Assembly (NCBI RefSeq): GCF_025465945.1
Contig: NZ_JANLNW010000064.1
Location: 1-64,000, forward strand
Direction of reading: 5' to 3'
DNA from: Pseudomonas sp. 6D_7.1_Bac1
GTDB taxonomy: Bacteria > Pseudomonadota > Gammaproteobacteria > Pseudomonadales > Pseudomonadaceae
Length of the DNA stretch: 64,000 bases
The notes beneath the pieces are model-generated. The model was not told the DNA's origin and did not search any database. It saw only the letters and a list, made by a program, of their open reading frames with translations. Positions 37,831 through 46,757 of this stretch are shown here, piece by piece. How positions within the stretch are numbered: position 1 is the first letter of the stretch; each line of letters starts with the position of its first letter. The translations under genes and the position numbers were made by a program.

Positions 37831-38106
37831 GCTGACTCCAGGGTGTGAGGCTGTTGCGGGTTATGGTGTCTTCATTTGCCGGAGAGTTCTAGTCAAATGC
37901 TTATCCATCATTGGTTTAAGCGATGAACTGAATGCTGAAACGTAGAATATAGCCTTCAATTAATATCTACTAAACTGATTGGATTGAGGCAATTTTTACG
38001 CTTTTTATCGATTATTAATTGATAGATGATGCTCGCCATCAACCACCGGTTCTCGTTTTGCGGCTCAAGCGTTCTGCCCCATGACGAACCTTTTCAGGAG
38101 ACGATC

Positions 38107-38802
38107 ATGCTTGAACTCAGACCCTTCAATTCCCTGGGCGGCGCCCATCATGGCTGGTTGGATGCCCATCACCACTTTTCGTTCGCCGAGTACCATGACC
38201 CCAAGCGCATGAACTGGGGCAACCTGCGGGTGTGGAACGACGATGTGATTGCCGCGGGCACCGGATTCCCGAAACACCCGCATCGGGACATGGAAATCAT
38301 CACCTACGTTCGCGAAGGTGCGATCAGCCATGAAGACAACCTGGGTAACAAGGGCCGCACCGAGGCTGGTGATGTACAGGTGATGAGCGCCGGCACCGGG
38401 ATTGCTCACAGCGAGTACAACCTGGAATCGACGGCAACGAAGATCTTCCAGATATGGATCATCCCGAATGAAGCCGGTTCAGCACCGTCCTGGGGCGCCA
38501 AACCGTTCCCCAAAGGCCAGCGCGAAGGTTTCGTGACCTTGGCCAGCGGCAAGGCCGGCGACGATCAAAGCCTGCGGATTCGCGCCGATGCGCGGTTGGT
38601 GGCGGCAAACCTGAAGGCCGGAGAAACCGCCGAGTACCGACTGGACAACGGTCGCCGGGCGTACCTGGTACCCGCCACCGGTGTCATTGAAATCAATGGC
38701 TTGCGTGCACAAGCTCGAGACGGTGTAGCGGTTGCCGACGAGCAACTGCTGCGGGTGACAGCCATCGAGGATAGCGAAATCGTCCTGGTCGACTTGGCTT
38801 GA
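38107..38802 (+). CDS. Pirin-family protein (YhaK/YhhW-like)
   Basis: 231-residue pirin-type bicupin. Metal-binding histidines are in GFPKHPHRDMEIITYVREG and in GTGIAHSEYN, and the opening HHGWLDAHHHFSFAEY is typical of the YhhW/quercetinase-like group. The ATG at 38107 has CAGGAG nine bases upstream; an upstream ATG at 38026 lies in an AT-rich leader without support. The substrate is unknown. Some relatives cleave quercetin, others are redox-linked regulators. A strong terminator follows. Confidence 0.87.
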   Translation: MLELRPFNSLGGAHHGWLDAHHHFSFAEYHDPKRMNWGNLRVWNDDVIAAGTGFPKHPHRDMEIITYVREGAISHEDNLGNKGRTEAGDVQVMSAGTGIAHSEYNLESTATKIFQIWIIPNEAGSAPSWGAKPFPKGQREGFVTLASGKAGDDQSLRIRADARLVAANLKAGETAEYRLDNGRRAYLVPATGVIEINGLRAQARDGVAVADEQLLRVTAIEDSEIVLVDLA

Positions 38803-38821
38803 TGCACTAAACGCTGGGCAA

Positions 38822-38852
38822 AAAAAGGGTGACCACTTTGGTCACCCTTTTT
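38822..38852 (+). terminator. Rho-independent terminator of the pirin gene
   Basis: The perfect 13-bp stem AAAAAGGGTGACC / GGTCACCCTTTTT with a five-base loop (ACTTT) ends in T5. It lies 20 bases after the stop. Confidence 0.92.
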
Positions 38853-38864
38853 ACGTGTTGTCAT

Positions 38865-38998
38865 TGTGGCGAGGGGGCTTGCCCCCGCTCGGCTGCGCAG
38901 CAGTCGTAAAACCATCAAACGCGGTCTGCCTGACAGACCGAAGTATCAGGATTTTGGGCTGCTCCGCAGCCCAACGGGGGCAAGCCCCCTCGCCACAG
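38865..38998. repeat. REP/BIME inverted pair downstream of pgm
   Basis: The left arm TGTGGCGAGGGGGCTTGCCC is matched by GGGCAAGCCCCCTCGCCACA at the right end. The left half includes the shared core CGGCTGCGCAGCAGTCGTAA. It separates the convergent pirin and phosphoglucomutase genes. Confidence 0.82.
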
Positions 38999-39007
38999 AG
39001 CCCTCAA

Positions 39008-40654
39008 TCACTTGGCAGAAATAGCGCTATCCACCAGCGTTTGCGCTTCTTGCACCAATTGCTTGAGGTGATCGTCGCCAATGAAGCTTTCGGCGTAGAT
39101 CTTGTAGATGTCCTCGGTGCCCGAAGGACGGGCCGCGAACCAGCCATTTTCAGTCATGACTTTCAGGCCGCCGATCGCCTGGTCGTTACCCGGCGCCTTG
39201 CTGAGAATGCTCTGGATCGCTTCGCCAGCCAGTTGTGTCGACTTGACCTGATCCGGCGAGAGCTTGCCAAGCAAGGCTTTTTGCTCGGGGTTGGCCTTGG
39301 CGTCGACACGTACCGAGAACGGTTCGCCCAGCTCATCGGTCAAAGCGCGATAAGCCTGACTTGGATCACGACCGGTGCGAGCGGTCATTTCTGCCGCCAA
39401 CAAGGCTGGAATCAAACCGTCCTTGTCGGTGCACCAGACGCTGCCATCCTTACGCAGGAACGACGCACCGGCACTTTCTTCGCCGCCAAAACCCAGCGAG
39501 CCGTCGAACAAGCCGTCGGCGAACCATTTGAAACCGACCGGCACTTCGTACAGACGACGATTCAGGCGCTTGGCAACGCGGTCGATCAAGCCACTGCTGA
39601 CCACGGTTTTACCCACGGCCGCATCAGCGCGCCATTGCGGACGGTTCTGGAACAGATAGTCGATGGACACGGCCAGGTAGTTGTTCGGTGCCAGCAAACC
39701 ACCGGACGGGGTGACGATGCCGTGACGGTCGTGGTCCGGGTCGCAGGCGAACGCCACGTCGAAACGCTCTTTCAGACCGATCAGGCCTTGCATGGCATAG
39801 CTGGACGATGGGTCCATGCGAATCTGCCCGTCCCAGTCGACGGACATGAAACGGAACGTTGGATCGACCTGGGTGTTCACCACGTCAAGGTTCAGACGGT
39901 AATGCTCGGCAATGGCCGACCAGTAGCGAACCCCGGCTCCGCCCAGCGGATCCACGCCCAGGCGCAGGTCGGCGCCACGGATGGCGTCGAAGTCGATCAC
40001 ATTGACCAGATCGGCGACGTAAGTATTGAGATAGTCGTGACGATGGGTGGTGTCGGCCTTGAGTGCCTGCTCGTAGCTGATGCGTTTGACGCCAGCGAGC
40101 TTGTTGGCCAGCAGTTCGTTGGCCTTGGCCTCGATCCACTTGGTGATGTGGGTATCGGCCGGGCCTCCGTTGGTGGGGTTGTACTTGTAACCGCCGCTTT
40201 GCGGTGGGTTGTGGGACGGCGTGATGACGATGCCGTCCGCCAGCCCCGAGGTGCGGCCGCGGTTGTAGCAAAGAATGGCGTGGGAGATGGCCGGAGTCGG
40301 CGTGTACTCGTCGCCTTCAGCAATCATCACCGTTACGCCATTGGCCGCCAGGACTTCCAGTGCACTGGCGCCGGCTGGCGTCGATAGCGCGTGGGTGTCG
40401 ATGCCGACAAACAACGGACCGTCGATACCCTGGGCTTCGCGATACAGGCAGATAGCCTGGCTGATGGCCAGAACATGCCATTCGTTGAAACTCAGCTCGA
40501 ACGAGCTGCCACGGTGGCCTGAAGTGCCAAACGCAACGCGCTGGGTGGCGATCGAGGCATCGGGCTGACCGGTGTAATAGGCCGTTACCAGTCGCGGGAT
40601 GTCGACCAACAACTCTGCCGGTGCCGGTTTGCCCGCAAAAGGACTGAGTGTCAT
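39008..40654 (-). CDS. pgm: Phosphoglucomutase (alpha-D-glucose specific)
   Basis: 548-residue phosphohexomutase interconverting glucose 1- and 6-phosphate for glycogen, trehalose and polysaccharide precursors. The phosphoserine loop is FGTSGHRGSS, the metal loop DPDHDRHG, the sugar-specificity loop GFGGEESAG, and the C-terminal phosphate site RPSGTEDIYKIY. The length agrees with bacterial Pgm (about 546). AGAGG precedes the ATG by seven bases. Monocistronic by position. Confidence 0.95.
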   Translation of the reverse strand: MTLSPFAGKPAPAELLVDIPRLVTAYYTGQPDASIATQRVAFGTSGHRGSSFELSFNEWHVLAISQAICLYREAQGIDGPLFVGIDTHALSTPAGASALEVLAANGVTVMIAEGDEYTPTPAISHAILCYNRGRTSGLADGIVITPSHNPPQSGGYKYNPTNGGPADTHITKWIEAKANELLANKLAGVKRISYEQALKADTTHRHDYLNTYVADLVNVIDFDAIRGADLRLGVDPLGGAGVRYWSAIAEHYRLNLDVVNTQVDPTFRFMSVDWDGQIRMDPSSSYAMQGLIGLKERFDVAFACDPDHDRHGIVTPSGGLLAPNNYLAVSIDYLFQNRPQWRADAAVGKTVVSSGLIDRVAKRLNRRLYEVPVGFKWFADGLFDGSLGFGGEESAGASFLRKDGSVWCTDKDGLIPALLAAEMTARTGRDPSQAYRALTDELGEPFSVRVDAKANPEQKALLGKLSPDQVKSTQLAGEAIQSILSKAPGNDQAIGGLKVMTENGWFAARPSGTEDIYKIYAESFIGDDHLKQLVQEAQTLVDSAISAK

Positions 40655-40780
40655 GCAAAACCTCTAAAAGAGAGTGGTTCAGGAATTGGGGACGCAGTTT
40701 ACTGACAGTTTGACCCGAGAGCGACGATATCTATCCAGACAAAATCTATCTAGACTTCAGCAGGGTATTCTGCCGACCGG

Positions 40781-42181
40781 TCAATCGGTAAGTTCGAGCC
40801 TCAACGCATCCGCCAGCATCGTCAAGGCAACATCGAGATCATGCTGTCCACTGAACGTATGGCTGAGCCTGACGTTCTGCGCATGCAACCCTTGCAGGCT
40901 GAACAACTCGCCTGGCGCAATCACCACGTGTTGCTTGAGCATGCGCTGGAAGACCCGACGCACATCGACCGGTCGCAATGAGCGCGCCCAGATGGTCGCC
41001 CCAGCCTCTGGCTCGACAAACTCCAGCGAGTCGCTCAAACGCTCCTGCAGCAGCTGGGTCATCCTGGTTTTGCGCTCTTTCAATAGCCGACGCAGCACCA
41101 GCAAATGCTGATCGATTCGACCGCTGCTGTACAAACGTGCGATGGCTTTCTGACGGATTGGCGACAGGCGAAATGAGCGCAGCAAAAAGTGTCGTTGCAA
41201 CTCCACGCTCATTTGCCGCGACAGCAGATACCCGAAAGGCGCCTCAGGCCCCATGAGCTTCTCGAAGGTGGAAAACACGATCAGGCGATCAGGATCGAGC
41301 AGATCGCGAAAGCGACGTTCATTCGGCTCGTGACCGAGTTCGCCGTACACATCGTTCTCCAGCACCCAACTGCCGTGTTGTTCCAACAGCTCGGCGGCGG
41401 ACTGCCTGTTGTCGGACGGCATCAGGCTGCCGCGCGGCATGCTGACGCCTGACGACAGTACCACCAGGCGAACCGCCTCGGTCTTGAGCAAATGCCCAAG
41501 CGACTCAAGGTCAAGGCAGCCGTTGCCATCAATTGGCAGCTCGATCACCTGCACACCGGCAGTCTGGAACAAACGCAGAATGGTCCAGTCACAGGGCGAT
41601 TCGACCAACACGGTCGCGTCTTTGAGTTCCAGCACCGCGATCAGAATTTCCAGCACGCCACGCAAGTCGGCACCGATGTAGACATCATCGGCGTGCCAGC
41701 AGCGTGCCGGCGAGGTGGTGTAGCGGGCCGCCAATGCGGTGCGCAGTTCCAGCTCACCACACGGCTGCGAGTGAAGCTGCGGTTGACGCGGATACTGACG
41801 CACCAATTCCCGCTCAAGCAGTAACAACGGACTGTCCAGGGACTGCAACAGCGCCGGCTCGTCGGCACTCAGGATCAGCATCCCCGGACGCCTTGCGCTG
41901 ACATAGACCGATTCAAGCAGGTCGTTGCCGCTGCTCAATGACGTGTTCAAAGAAACCGGCAACGCGTAATAGCCGGATTTTGCCACCGAATACACCCGCC
42001 CTTCTTTCTCCAGCAGCGAATAGGCGTACTGGATGGTGGATATCGACACATTCAACCGGTCTGCAAGCTGCCTCAACGAAGGCAGCTTGATCGGTGTTTC
42101 AGCCGTCATTTCATTGATTAGGCTGGTCAAATATCGGTACACGGCCTGGTAGGCAAAATCAGTCTCTCTCGGCCCTTTCAT
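40781..42181 (-). CDS. MocR/GabR-type regulator (GntR HTH plus aminotransferase fold)
   Basis: 466-residue regulator with an N-terminal GntR winged helix (IKLPSLRQLADRLNVSISTI, then YAYSLLEKEGRV) joined to a class I aminotransferase-like domain. The PLP lysine lies in VFSTFEKLMGPEAPFGYLL, and the PLP ring contact is in ENDVYGEL. MocR proteins use PLP or its external aldimine as effector. The start at 42181 (MKGPRETD) is the best fit to family N-termini, although no ribosome site is visible and an in-frame start at 42328 overlaps the upstream gene. It is oriented like the unrecognised gene 125 bp upstream and may control it. Confidence 0.82.
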   Translation of the reverse strand: MKGPRETDFAYQAVYRYLTSLINEMTAETPIKLPSLRQLADRLNVSISTIQYAYSLLEKEGRVYSVAKSGYYALPVSLNTSLSSGNDLLESVYVSARRPGMLILSADEPALLQSLDSPLLLLERELVRQYPRQPQLHSQPCGELELRTALAARYTTSPARCWHADDVYIGADLRGVLEILIAVLELKDATVLVESPCDWTILRLFQTAGVQVIELPIDGNGCLDLESLGHLLKTEAVRLVVLSSGVSMPRGSLMPSDNRQSAAELLEQHGSWVLENDVYGELGHEPNERRFRDLLDPDRLIVFSTFEKLMGPEAPFGYLLSRQMSVELQRHFLLRSFRLSPIRQKAIARLYSSGRIDQHLLVLRRLLKERKTRMTQLLQERLSDSLEFVEPEAGATIWARSLRPVDVRRVFQRMLKQHVVIAPGELFSLQGLHAQNVRLSHTFSGQHDLDVALTMLADALRLELTD

Positions 42182-42305
42182 GGGCGGCGGCCGAACGCAG
42201 TACAAGTACCCGGCGCCACGACAGTCGGGCCTGGCGTGCGACCCGACACGCTCAGCCCGGAGATCGTGCGGCAGATGTTTTTTGAATCGGTCAAACCAGG
42301 CTCCT

Positions 42306-43781
42306 TCAATGTCTCGCCGACAGTTCACTCAGCGCATCACCATCCTCGAACCCTCCAGCGCCTTCAGTGCTCAAGCCCGGATCACCCGCCTCATGTCCGA
42401 TCCCGGCTACCGAACGCATGCCGTAGAGCTTGCAGATCAAGCTGACGGGCAAACCACTGACGTCGATCATCCATTGCATGACTTGCTCGGGGGCGGCATT
42501 GCCCTGCATCGCTTTGTGCAGCTCAGGCATCGCTACCAGCATGCCGGGATGGCATCGACGCAAAAAATTCTCGAGCCCGGCACCTGCATCGACAAAGGGC
42601 GCAAAAAGCAGACACAGCTGCTGTGCCTCATTGAGCCCCAGCGTTTGCTGAGCCTCGGCCGCCGCCTGGGTCCGTATTTCAGCGATGGCCTGCCGATCGC
42701 CGTAAAGCTCCAGCACCTGATCGCAAAGGCGCTCGGGCAGGCGTCGTCTGCGCATCCTCAACAACGCCCGCTGGATGTACTCCCTGAACCCGTTTTCGTA
42801 GGTCAGTCCTTTCACGAAACCGGCCTGCAGACCCCGTAAATGAGCCGAGAGCAAAGGATTGGCGTATTCGTTTTCGCGCAGGTGAGCGTCAATTTCATCA
42901 GGTTGCAGCCCGAGGAAATCGGTGAGCAATGGCCAGCGCTCTTCCATGTTGCCTGTGACCAGGTCCTGGATATCGATGTAGTCTGTACCGCGTCGCGCCT
43001 CAAATCGCTCGCGAGGCCGCCACTCGACGGTTTCATGGCCCGCGTAAAGCTCACGATAATAATCGCCGCCCAACTGATCGAGCGTCGAAAACAACCCATC
43101 GAAACTGCAGGCGGGATGAGTGATCGCCGGCAGGCCGGCCTTTTGCGCCCCTCGCGTCAGTCCGGCCAGAAACTGCTTCTGCTGGCGTACTGTTTCAGCG
43201 CTGATCAACGCATCGACACCACCCTCCCATCGAGCCATCTGCGTGCAAAACTCGCCCGTTGCCAGATAACACTCGTCACACGCTTCAAAGACCCCGTCAG
43301 TCCCTCGCAAGTGACCGAGCATCAGCAGGTTTGTGCGGTTCAAATCGCGGCCAGCGTCAGACATCGGTGTCAAATGACTGAAGGGCAACACCTCTCGGTT
43401 ATCGACCATCAGCACGTCGACCCGGGGATCGTCGTAGACAAACAGGGCACCGTAGCTTTTATGAATATTCTCCATGATCGTCGGCGTCGTCCCGCCCAGA
43501 CGAAGCGTGGCGACACGTAGCTGGAAGGTCGCTGGCGCTCTGCCCGCGATACTCAACTGCGCGGCGCGCAGGAATGCCAATGTGTAGCAACTGTCTCGGG
43601 TGCCCGGGTGCATCATCAGCACCTTGTAAGTGCCGATTCTCTCCATTCCCCCGGCAGCCACCACCAGACGCTGGATTAAAAGCTGCAATGCAGTACGTTC
43701 TGCGCGAGAAAAGAAACTCAGCAACCGCTGCAAAACTTGCTGATAGACATAGTTCATCGCTTGATCATGAGTTGTGCTCAT
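42306..43781 (-). CDS. Unrecognised 491-residue protein
   Basis: I do not recognise this protein. It has no signal peptide or membrane helix. The N-terminal part is helical (MNYVYQQVLQRLLSFFSRAE), followed by an alpha/beta region with HPGTRDSCYTLAFLRAAQLS and a cysteine cluster CDECYLATGEFC near 172-183 that could bind metal. The C-terminal 200 residues are helix-rich and basic (RALLRMRRRRLPERLCDQVL). The ATG at 43781 has AGG nine bases upstream; an ATG two codons earlier is also possible. Codon use looks native in spite of AT-rich flanks. A MocR regulator gene follows in the same direction. Confidence 0.7.
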   Translation of the reverse strand: MSTTHDQAMNYVYQQVLQRLLSFFSRAERTALQLLIQRLVVAAGGMERIGTYKVLMMHPGTRDSCYTLAFLRAAQLSIAGRAPATFQLRVATLRLGGTTPTIMENIHKSYGALFVYDDPRVDVLMVDNREVLPFSHLTPMSDAGRDLNRTNLLMLGHLRGTDGVFEACDECYLATGEFCTQMARWEGGVDALISAETVRQQKQFLAGLTRGAQKAGLPAITHPACSFDGLFSTLDQLGGDYYRELYAGHETVEWRPRERFEARRGTDYIDIQDLVTGNMEERWPLLTDFLGLQPDEIDAHLRENEYANPLLSAHLRGLQAGFVKGLTYENGFREYIQRALLRMRRRRLPERLCDQVLELYGDRQAIAEIRTQAAAEAQQTLGLNEAQQLCLLFAPFVDAGAGLENFLRRCHPGMLVAMPELHKAMQGNAAPEQVMQWMIDVSGLPVSLICKLYGMRSVAGIGHEAGDPGLSTEGAGGFEDGDALSELSARH

Positions 43782-43787
43782 CGTCAT

Positions 43788-44340
43788 TTACCTGATATTC
43801 AAAAAATCGGCTTCGAACAAACAATCATTTGCTTGCACGACCTGCGATCGGTGATGGCTGATTACGGCTTATCGTGAGTATCTGCTGTCAAATGCTAACA
43901 CTTTGATTGTGGCAACTATTTGAAACGAATGTTTAGCAAAAATACTCACGAGCGGACAAGCCGCCTAGAACCCCCGACACAGAGGGCTCCAGCAGGCTGG
44001 CCAGGCGGCCTAGGACTATTCCGACAACGTCCCACAGACAATGAGCACGAGAAATAAAGAAGCCAGAACAGGGTAATACCTCGATAACTAACAAACAAGC
44101 TGATTACTTGCCGTGTTTGAACGCGAGGCGCAGATGAGTAATGGTGCACACACATAGCACCAGAACCAGTGCCCATTAAAAAAAGATGCCCTGCCATGAC
44201 TCATTCCTTGAGATGAAAGTAATCATTCAATTATCAGGGCTTATATGATGATTAGAAGATACAGATCAGGAGCAAAAACCAGTTCAGTTGCTGAACCAGT
44301 AGATGACGAAGGGGAAATGAGCGGTGTGCACGTCCAACAA
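43788..44340. other. AT-rich intergenic region without a supported gene
   Basis: About 550 bp of lower GC content between the unknown gene and the MDR oxidoreductase terminator. The left part (43790-43945) is AT-rich and should contain the promoter of the unknown gene. A short 83-codon minus-strand frame at 43946-44197 has no ribosome site and no recognisable sequence, so I leave it unannotated. No hairpin, RNA gene or repeat is convincing here. Confidence 0.5.
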
Positions 44341-44342
44341 AA

Positions 44343-44372
44343 CGCAAGAGCCCGTTAACACGGGCTCTTGCG
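44343..44372 (-). terminator. Rho-independent terminator of the MDR oxidoreductase gene
   Basis: The 13-bp stem CGCAAGAGCCCGT / ACGGGCTCTTGCG with a four-base loop is followed on the minus strand by TTTTGTT. It lies just beyond the stop codon of the minus-strand oxidoreductase. Confidence 0.88.
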
Positions 44373-44378
44373 CAAGCG

Positions 44379-45401
44379 TCATGCCGGTTCGACTTGAAGC
44401 GCCACACGTTCGCGGCACGGACACTCGTCCATGTAACGGTGCGCCTTGACAAACTCGGAGAACGGGAAGACCCGGGTCTTGAGTGGCAGCAGAACACGGT
44501 CAACCGTCAACTGGTTGATATCGCGTAACGCCCGCTGCAGTGCGACCTGATCCTGAACGATGCCGAGTTCCGGTTTGCCGGTGAAGTTGCCGATGCAGTG
44601 GACGAAGAACTGAATGTTTTTCTGGAACGCTGCACACGCCGGGAATGGAGTCTGGTTACCGCCTTGCAGACCATACAACACCAGGCTGCCACGAGGCGCC
44701 AGCACGTCACCGAGCATCGACATCTGTGGGCCGCCAAGGCCGTCGAATACCACGTCGACACCGCGGTTGTCGGTGAGTTTGTTGACCTGCATCAGCAGAT
44801 CCTGCTCTTCAGTGACGATCACCTTCTCGGCACCGAGGGACAACAGGTACTCGCGCTCGTCGGCGGTTTTGGTCGCGGCGATGACCCGAACACCCAGGGC
44901 CTTGCCCAGTTGAACAAAGGATGGTCCCGCGCAGTGGCTCGCATCGGTTACCAGTGCAAACTGGCCGGGTTTGACCCGTGCCAGATCGACGTAAGCAAAA
45001 TAGGCGACCAACAGCGGCGTGTAATGCACGGCAGCTTCGATCGGGCTGAGCACATCCGGGTAGCGCGTCAGCGCCGAACGCGGCAAAACGATTTGCTCGC
45101 CATAGACTGGATAGTCATTGGGGCTTTGCGCCGGGAAGCTGGCGACCTTGTCACCCACCGCCAGATCATCGACATCTTCGCCGATGGCGGTGACCACACC
45201 GGACATTTCATGGCCGAGGCCAGAGGGTAACCGGGCATGGGAAGACGCCAGGTTCTGACGCCAGAGAATGTCGTACCAACTGATGCCAATCGCTTCGACA
45301 CGCACCTGCACTTCGCCCGGCGCAGGCAGAGCCGCCGCATGCTCTTCGCATTTGAGCACCTCGGCTGGACCAAACTTGTGAAAACGGATCGTGCGGGACA
45401 T
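44379..45401 (-). CDS. MDR-superfamily NADPH quinone oxidoreductase / alcohol dehydrogenase-like
   Basis: 340-residue medium-chain dehydrogenase/reductase. GroES-like N-terminal features are VQVRVEAIGISWYDILWRQN and GHEMSGVVTAIGEDVDDLAVGDKV. The cofactor domain includes LVTDASHCAGPSFVQLGKAL, where the usual AASGGVG loop is altered to DASHCAG, and the NADPH-binding tail ATKTADEREYLLSLGA. The zinc-ligand cysteines of true alcohol dehydrogenases are absent, so a quinone or enone reductase role fits better. The ATG at 45401 has GAGG seven bases upstream. It is transcribed divergently from a LysR regulator, its probable controller. Confidence 0.85.
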   Translation of the reverse strand: MSRTIRFHKFGPAEVLKCEEHAAALPAPGEVQVRVEAIGISWYDILWRQNLASSHARLPSGLGHEMSGVVTAIGEDVDDLAVGDKVASFPAQSPNDYPVYGEQIVLPRSALTRYPDVLSPIEAAVHYTPLLVAYFAYVDLARVKPGQFALVTDASHCAGPSFVQLGKALGVRVIAATKTADEREYLLSLGAEKVIVTEEQDLLMQVNKLTDNRGVDVVFDGLGGPQMSMLGDVLAPRGSLVLYGLQGGNQTPFPACAAFQKNIQFFVHCIGNFTGKPELGIVQDQVALQRALRDINQLTVDRVLLPLKTRVFPFSEFVKAHRYMDECPCRERVALQVEPA

Positions 45402-45668
45402 CGCAAACCTCGTCAAAGTAACCTCTAATGCCCTGAACTCTATCTGGGCTTTCTGACCAAGACCATCAGTGGCTATTAATAGTCGACATGCCTGTCATTG
45501 ATTCCGCAGCTCCGGCAAAACGTCAATCAACGTAGAAAACCGAACCAGCATTGTGGGAAAACTGAATTACTCGGTGCAGAGTAACAGCCTTTCCCCGTAA
45601 GATTCATGCCGGCCATTGTTCCCATATGGCCGCTCTCGTCAAGTTTGCTGACTCTGCCAGGACTCCAG

Positions 45669-46583
45669 ATGAATCGTAATGACCTGCGTCGTGTCGACCT
45701 GAACCTGTTGATCGTGTTCGAAACCCTCATGCATGAACGCAGTGTGACCCGCGCAGCGGAGAAGCTGTTTCTCGGCCAGCCGGCCATCAGTGCGGCGTTA
45801 TCGCGCCTGCGCGGTCTGTTCGACGATCCGCTGTTTGTGCGTACCGGCCGCAGCATGGAGCCTACCGCCCGGGCGGTGGAAATCTTCGCCCTGCTCTCTC
45901 CGGCTCTGGATTCGATTTCTACTGCAGTCAGCCGCGCCGCCGAATTCGACCCGGCCACCAGCACTGCGGTGTTTCGCATCGGCCTCTCGGATGATGTCGA
46001 GTTTGCCCTGCTGCCGATGCTGTTAAAGCGCTTGCGTGCCGAGGCCCCCGGCATCGTGCTGGTGGTGCGACGCGTCAACTACATATTGATGCCGAGCCTG
46101 TTGGCATCGGGCGAAATCTCGATTGGCGTCAGCTACACCACGGATCTGCCGGCCAACGCCAAACGCAAAGTCCTGCGCCGCAGCATGCCCAAGCTGCTGC
46201 GCGCCGACACCGTTCCCGGGGCCTTGAGCCTGGACGATTTCTGCGCTCGACCGCATGCGCTGGTGTCCTTTGCCGGCGACCTCAGTGGCTTCATCGATGA
46301 AGAGCTGGAGAAGCTCGGGCGCAAGCGTCATGTGGTGCTCGCGGTTCCGCAGTTCAATGGCTTGAGTACATTGCTGGCAGGCACCGACATCGTTGCCATG
46401 GTGCCGGACTACACCGCCGATGCGCTGACCGCGGCCGGTGGCGTGCGCGCTGAAGACCCACCGCTACCGGTGAATGCCTTCGAGTTGCACATGGCCTGGC
46501 GCGGTTCCCAGGACAACGACCCGGGTGAACGCTGGTTAAGGTCGCGGATTCAGATGTTTTTTGGCGACCCTGAGAGTCTATGA
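45669..46583 (+). CDS. LysR-family transcriptional regulator
   Basis: 304-residue LysR regulator. The N-terminal HTH reads RRVDLNLLIVFETLMHERSV then RAAEKLFLGQPAISAALSRL. The effector domain is of the type in NodD/SyrM-like regulators (DPATSTAVFRIGLSDDVEF). The ATG at 45669 has AGGA eight bases upstream; a start at 45606 would lack the usual spacing. The 267-bp divergent gap to the MDR oxidoreductase gene suggests that it controls that gene. The effector is unknown. Confidence 0.87.
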   Translation: MNRNDLRRVDLNLLIVFETLMHERSVTRAAEKLFLGQPAISAALSRLRGLFDDPLFVRTGRSMEPTARAVEIFALLSPALDSISTAVSRAAEFDPATSTAVFRIGLSDDVEFALLPMLLKRLRAEAPGIVLVVRRVNYILMPSLLASGEISIGVSYTTDLPANAKRKVLRRSMPKLLRADTVPGALSLDDFCARPHALVSFAGDLSGFIDEELEKLGRKRHVVLAVPQFNGLSTLLAGTDIVAMVPDYTADALTAAGGVRAEDPPLPVNAFELHMAWRGSQDNDPGERWLRSRIQMFFGDPESL

Positions 46584-46633
46584 CTGCACAGAGATCAGCG
46601 ATTACGCCGTCTAGATTTTTCGCCCCACAGACA

Positions 46634-46665
46634 CGATAAAGCCCCGATGAATCGAGGCTTTATCG
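46634..46665. terminator. Convergent terminator hairpin after LysR and the TonB receptor
   Basis: CGATAAAGCCCCGAT pairs with ATCGAGGCTTTATCG around a two-base loop with one C-A mismatch. The U-tract is weak on both strands. It lies between the LysR stop and the minus-strand receptor stop. Confidence 0.65.
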
Positions 46666-46757
46666 TTAAATCCAGCGAGCATTCCAGCGTGCCGTGTCGT
46701 ACCGCCAAGACAGGAGAAAGTCGCAGAACTCTCCCCTGCCTCCAGGCTGGCCGACTG

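Noticed and set aside
43946..44197. 83-codon minus-strand frame in the AT-rich gap
   Set aside because: No ribosome site, no family resemblance and odd composition. Too weak to call a gene.
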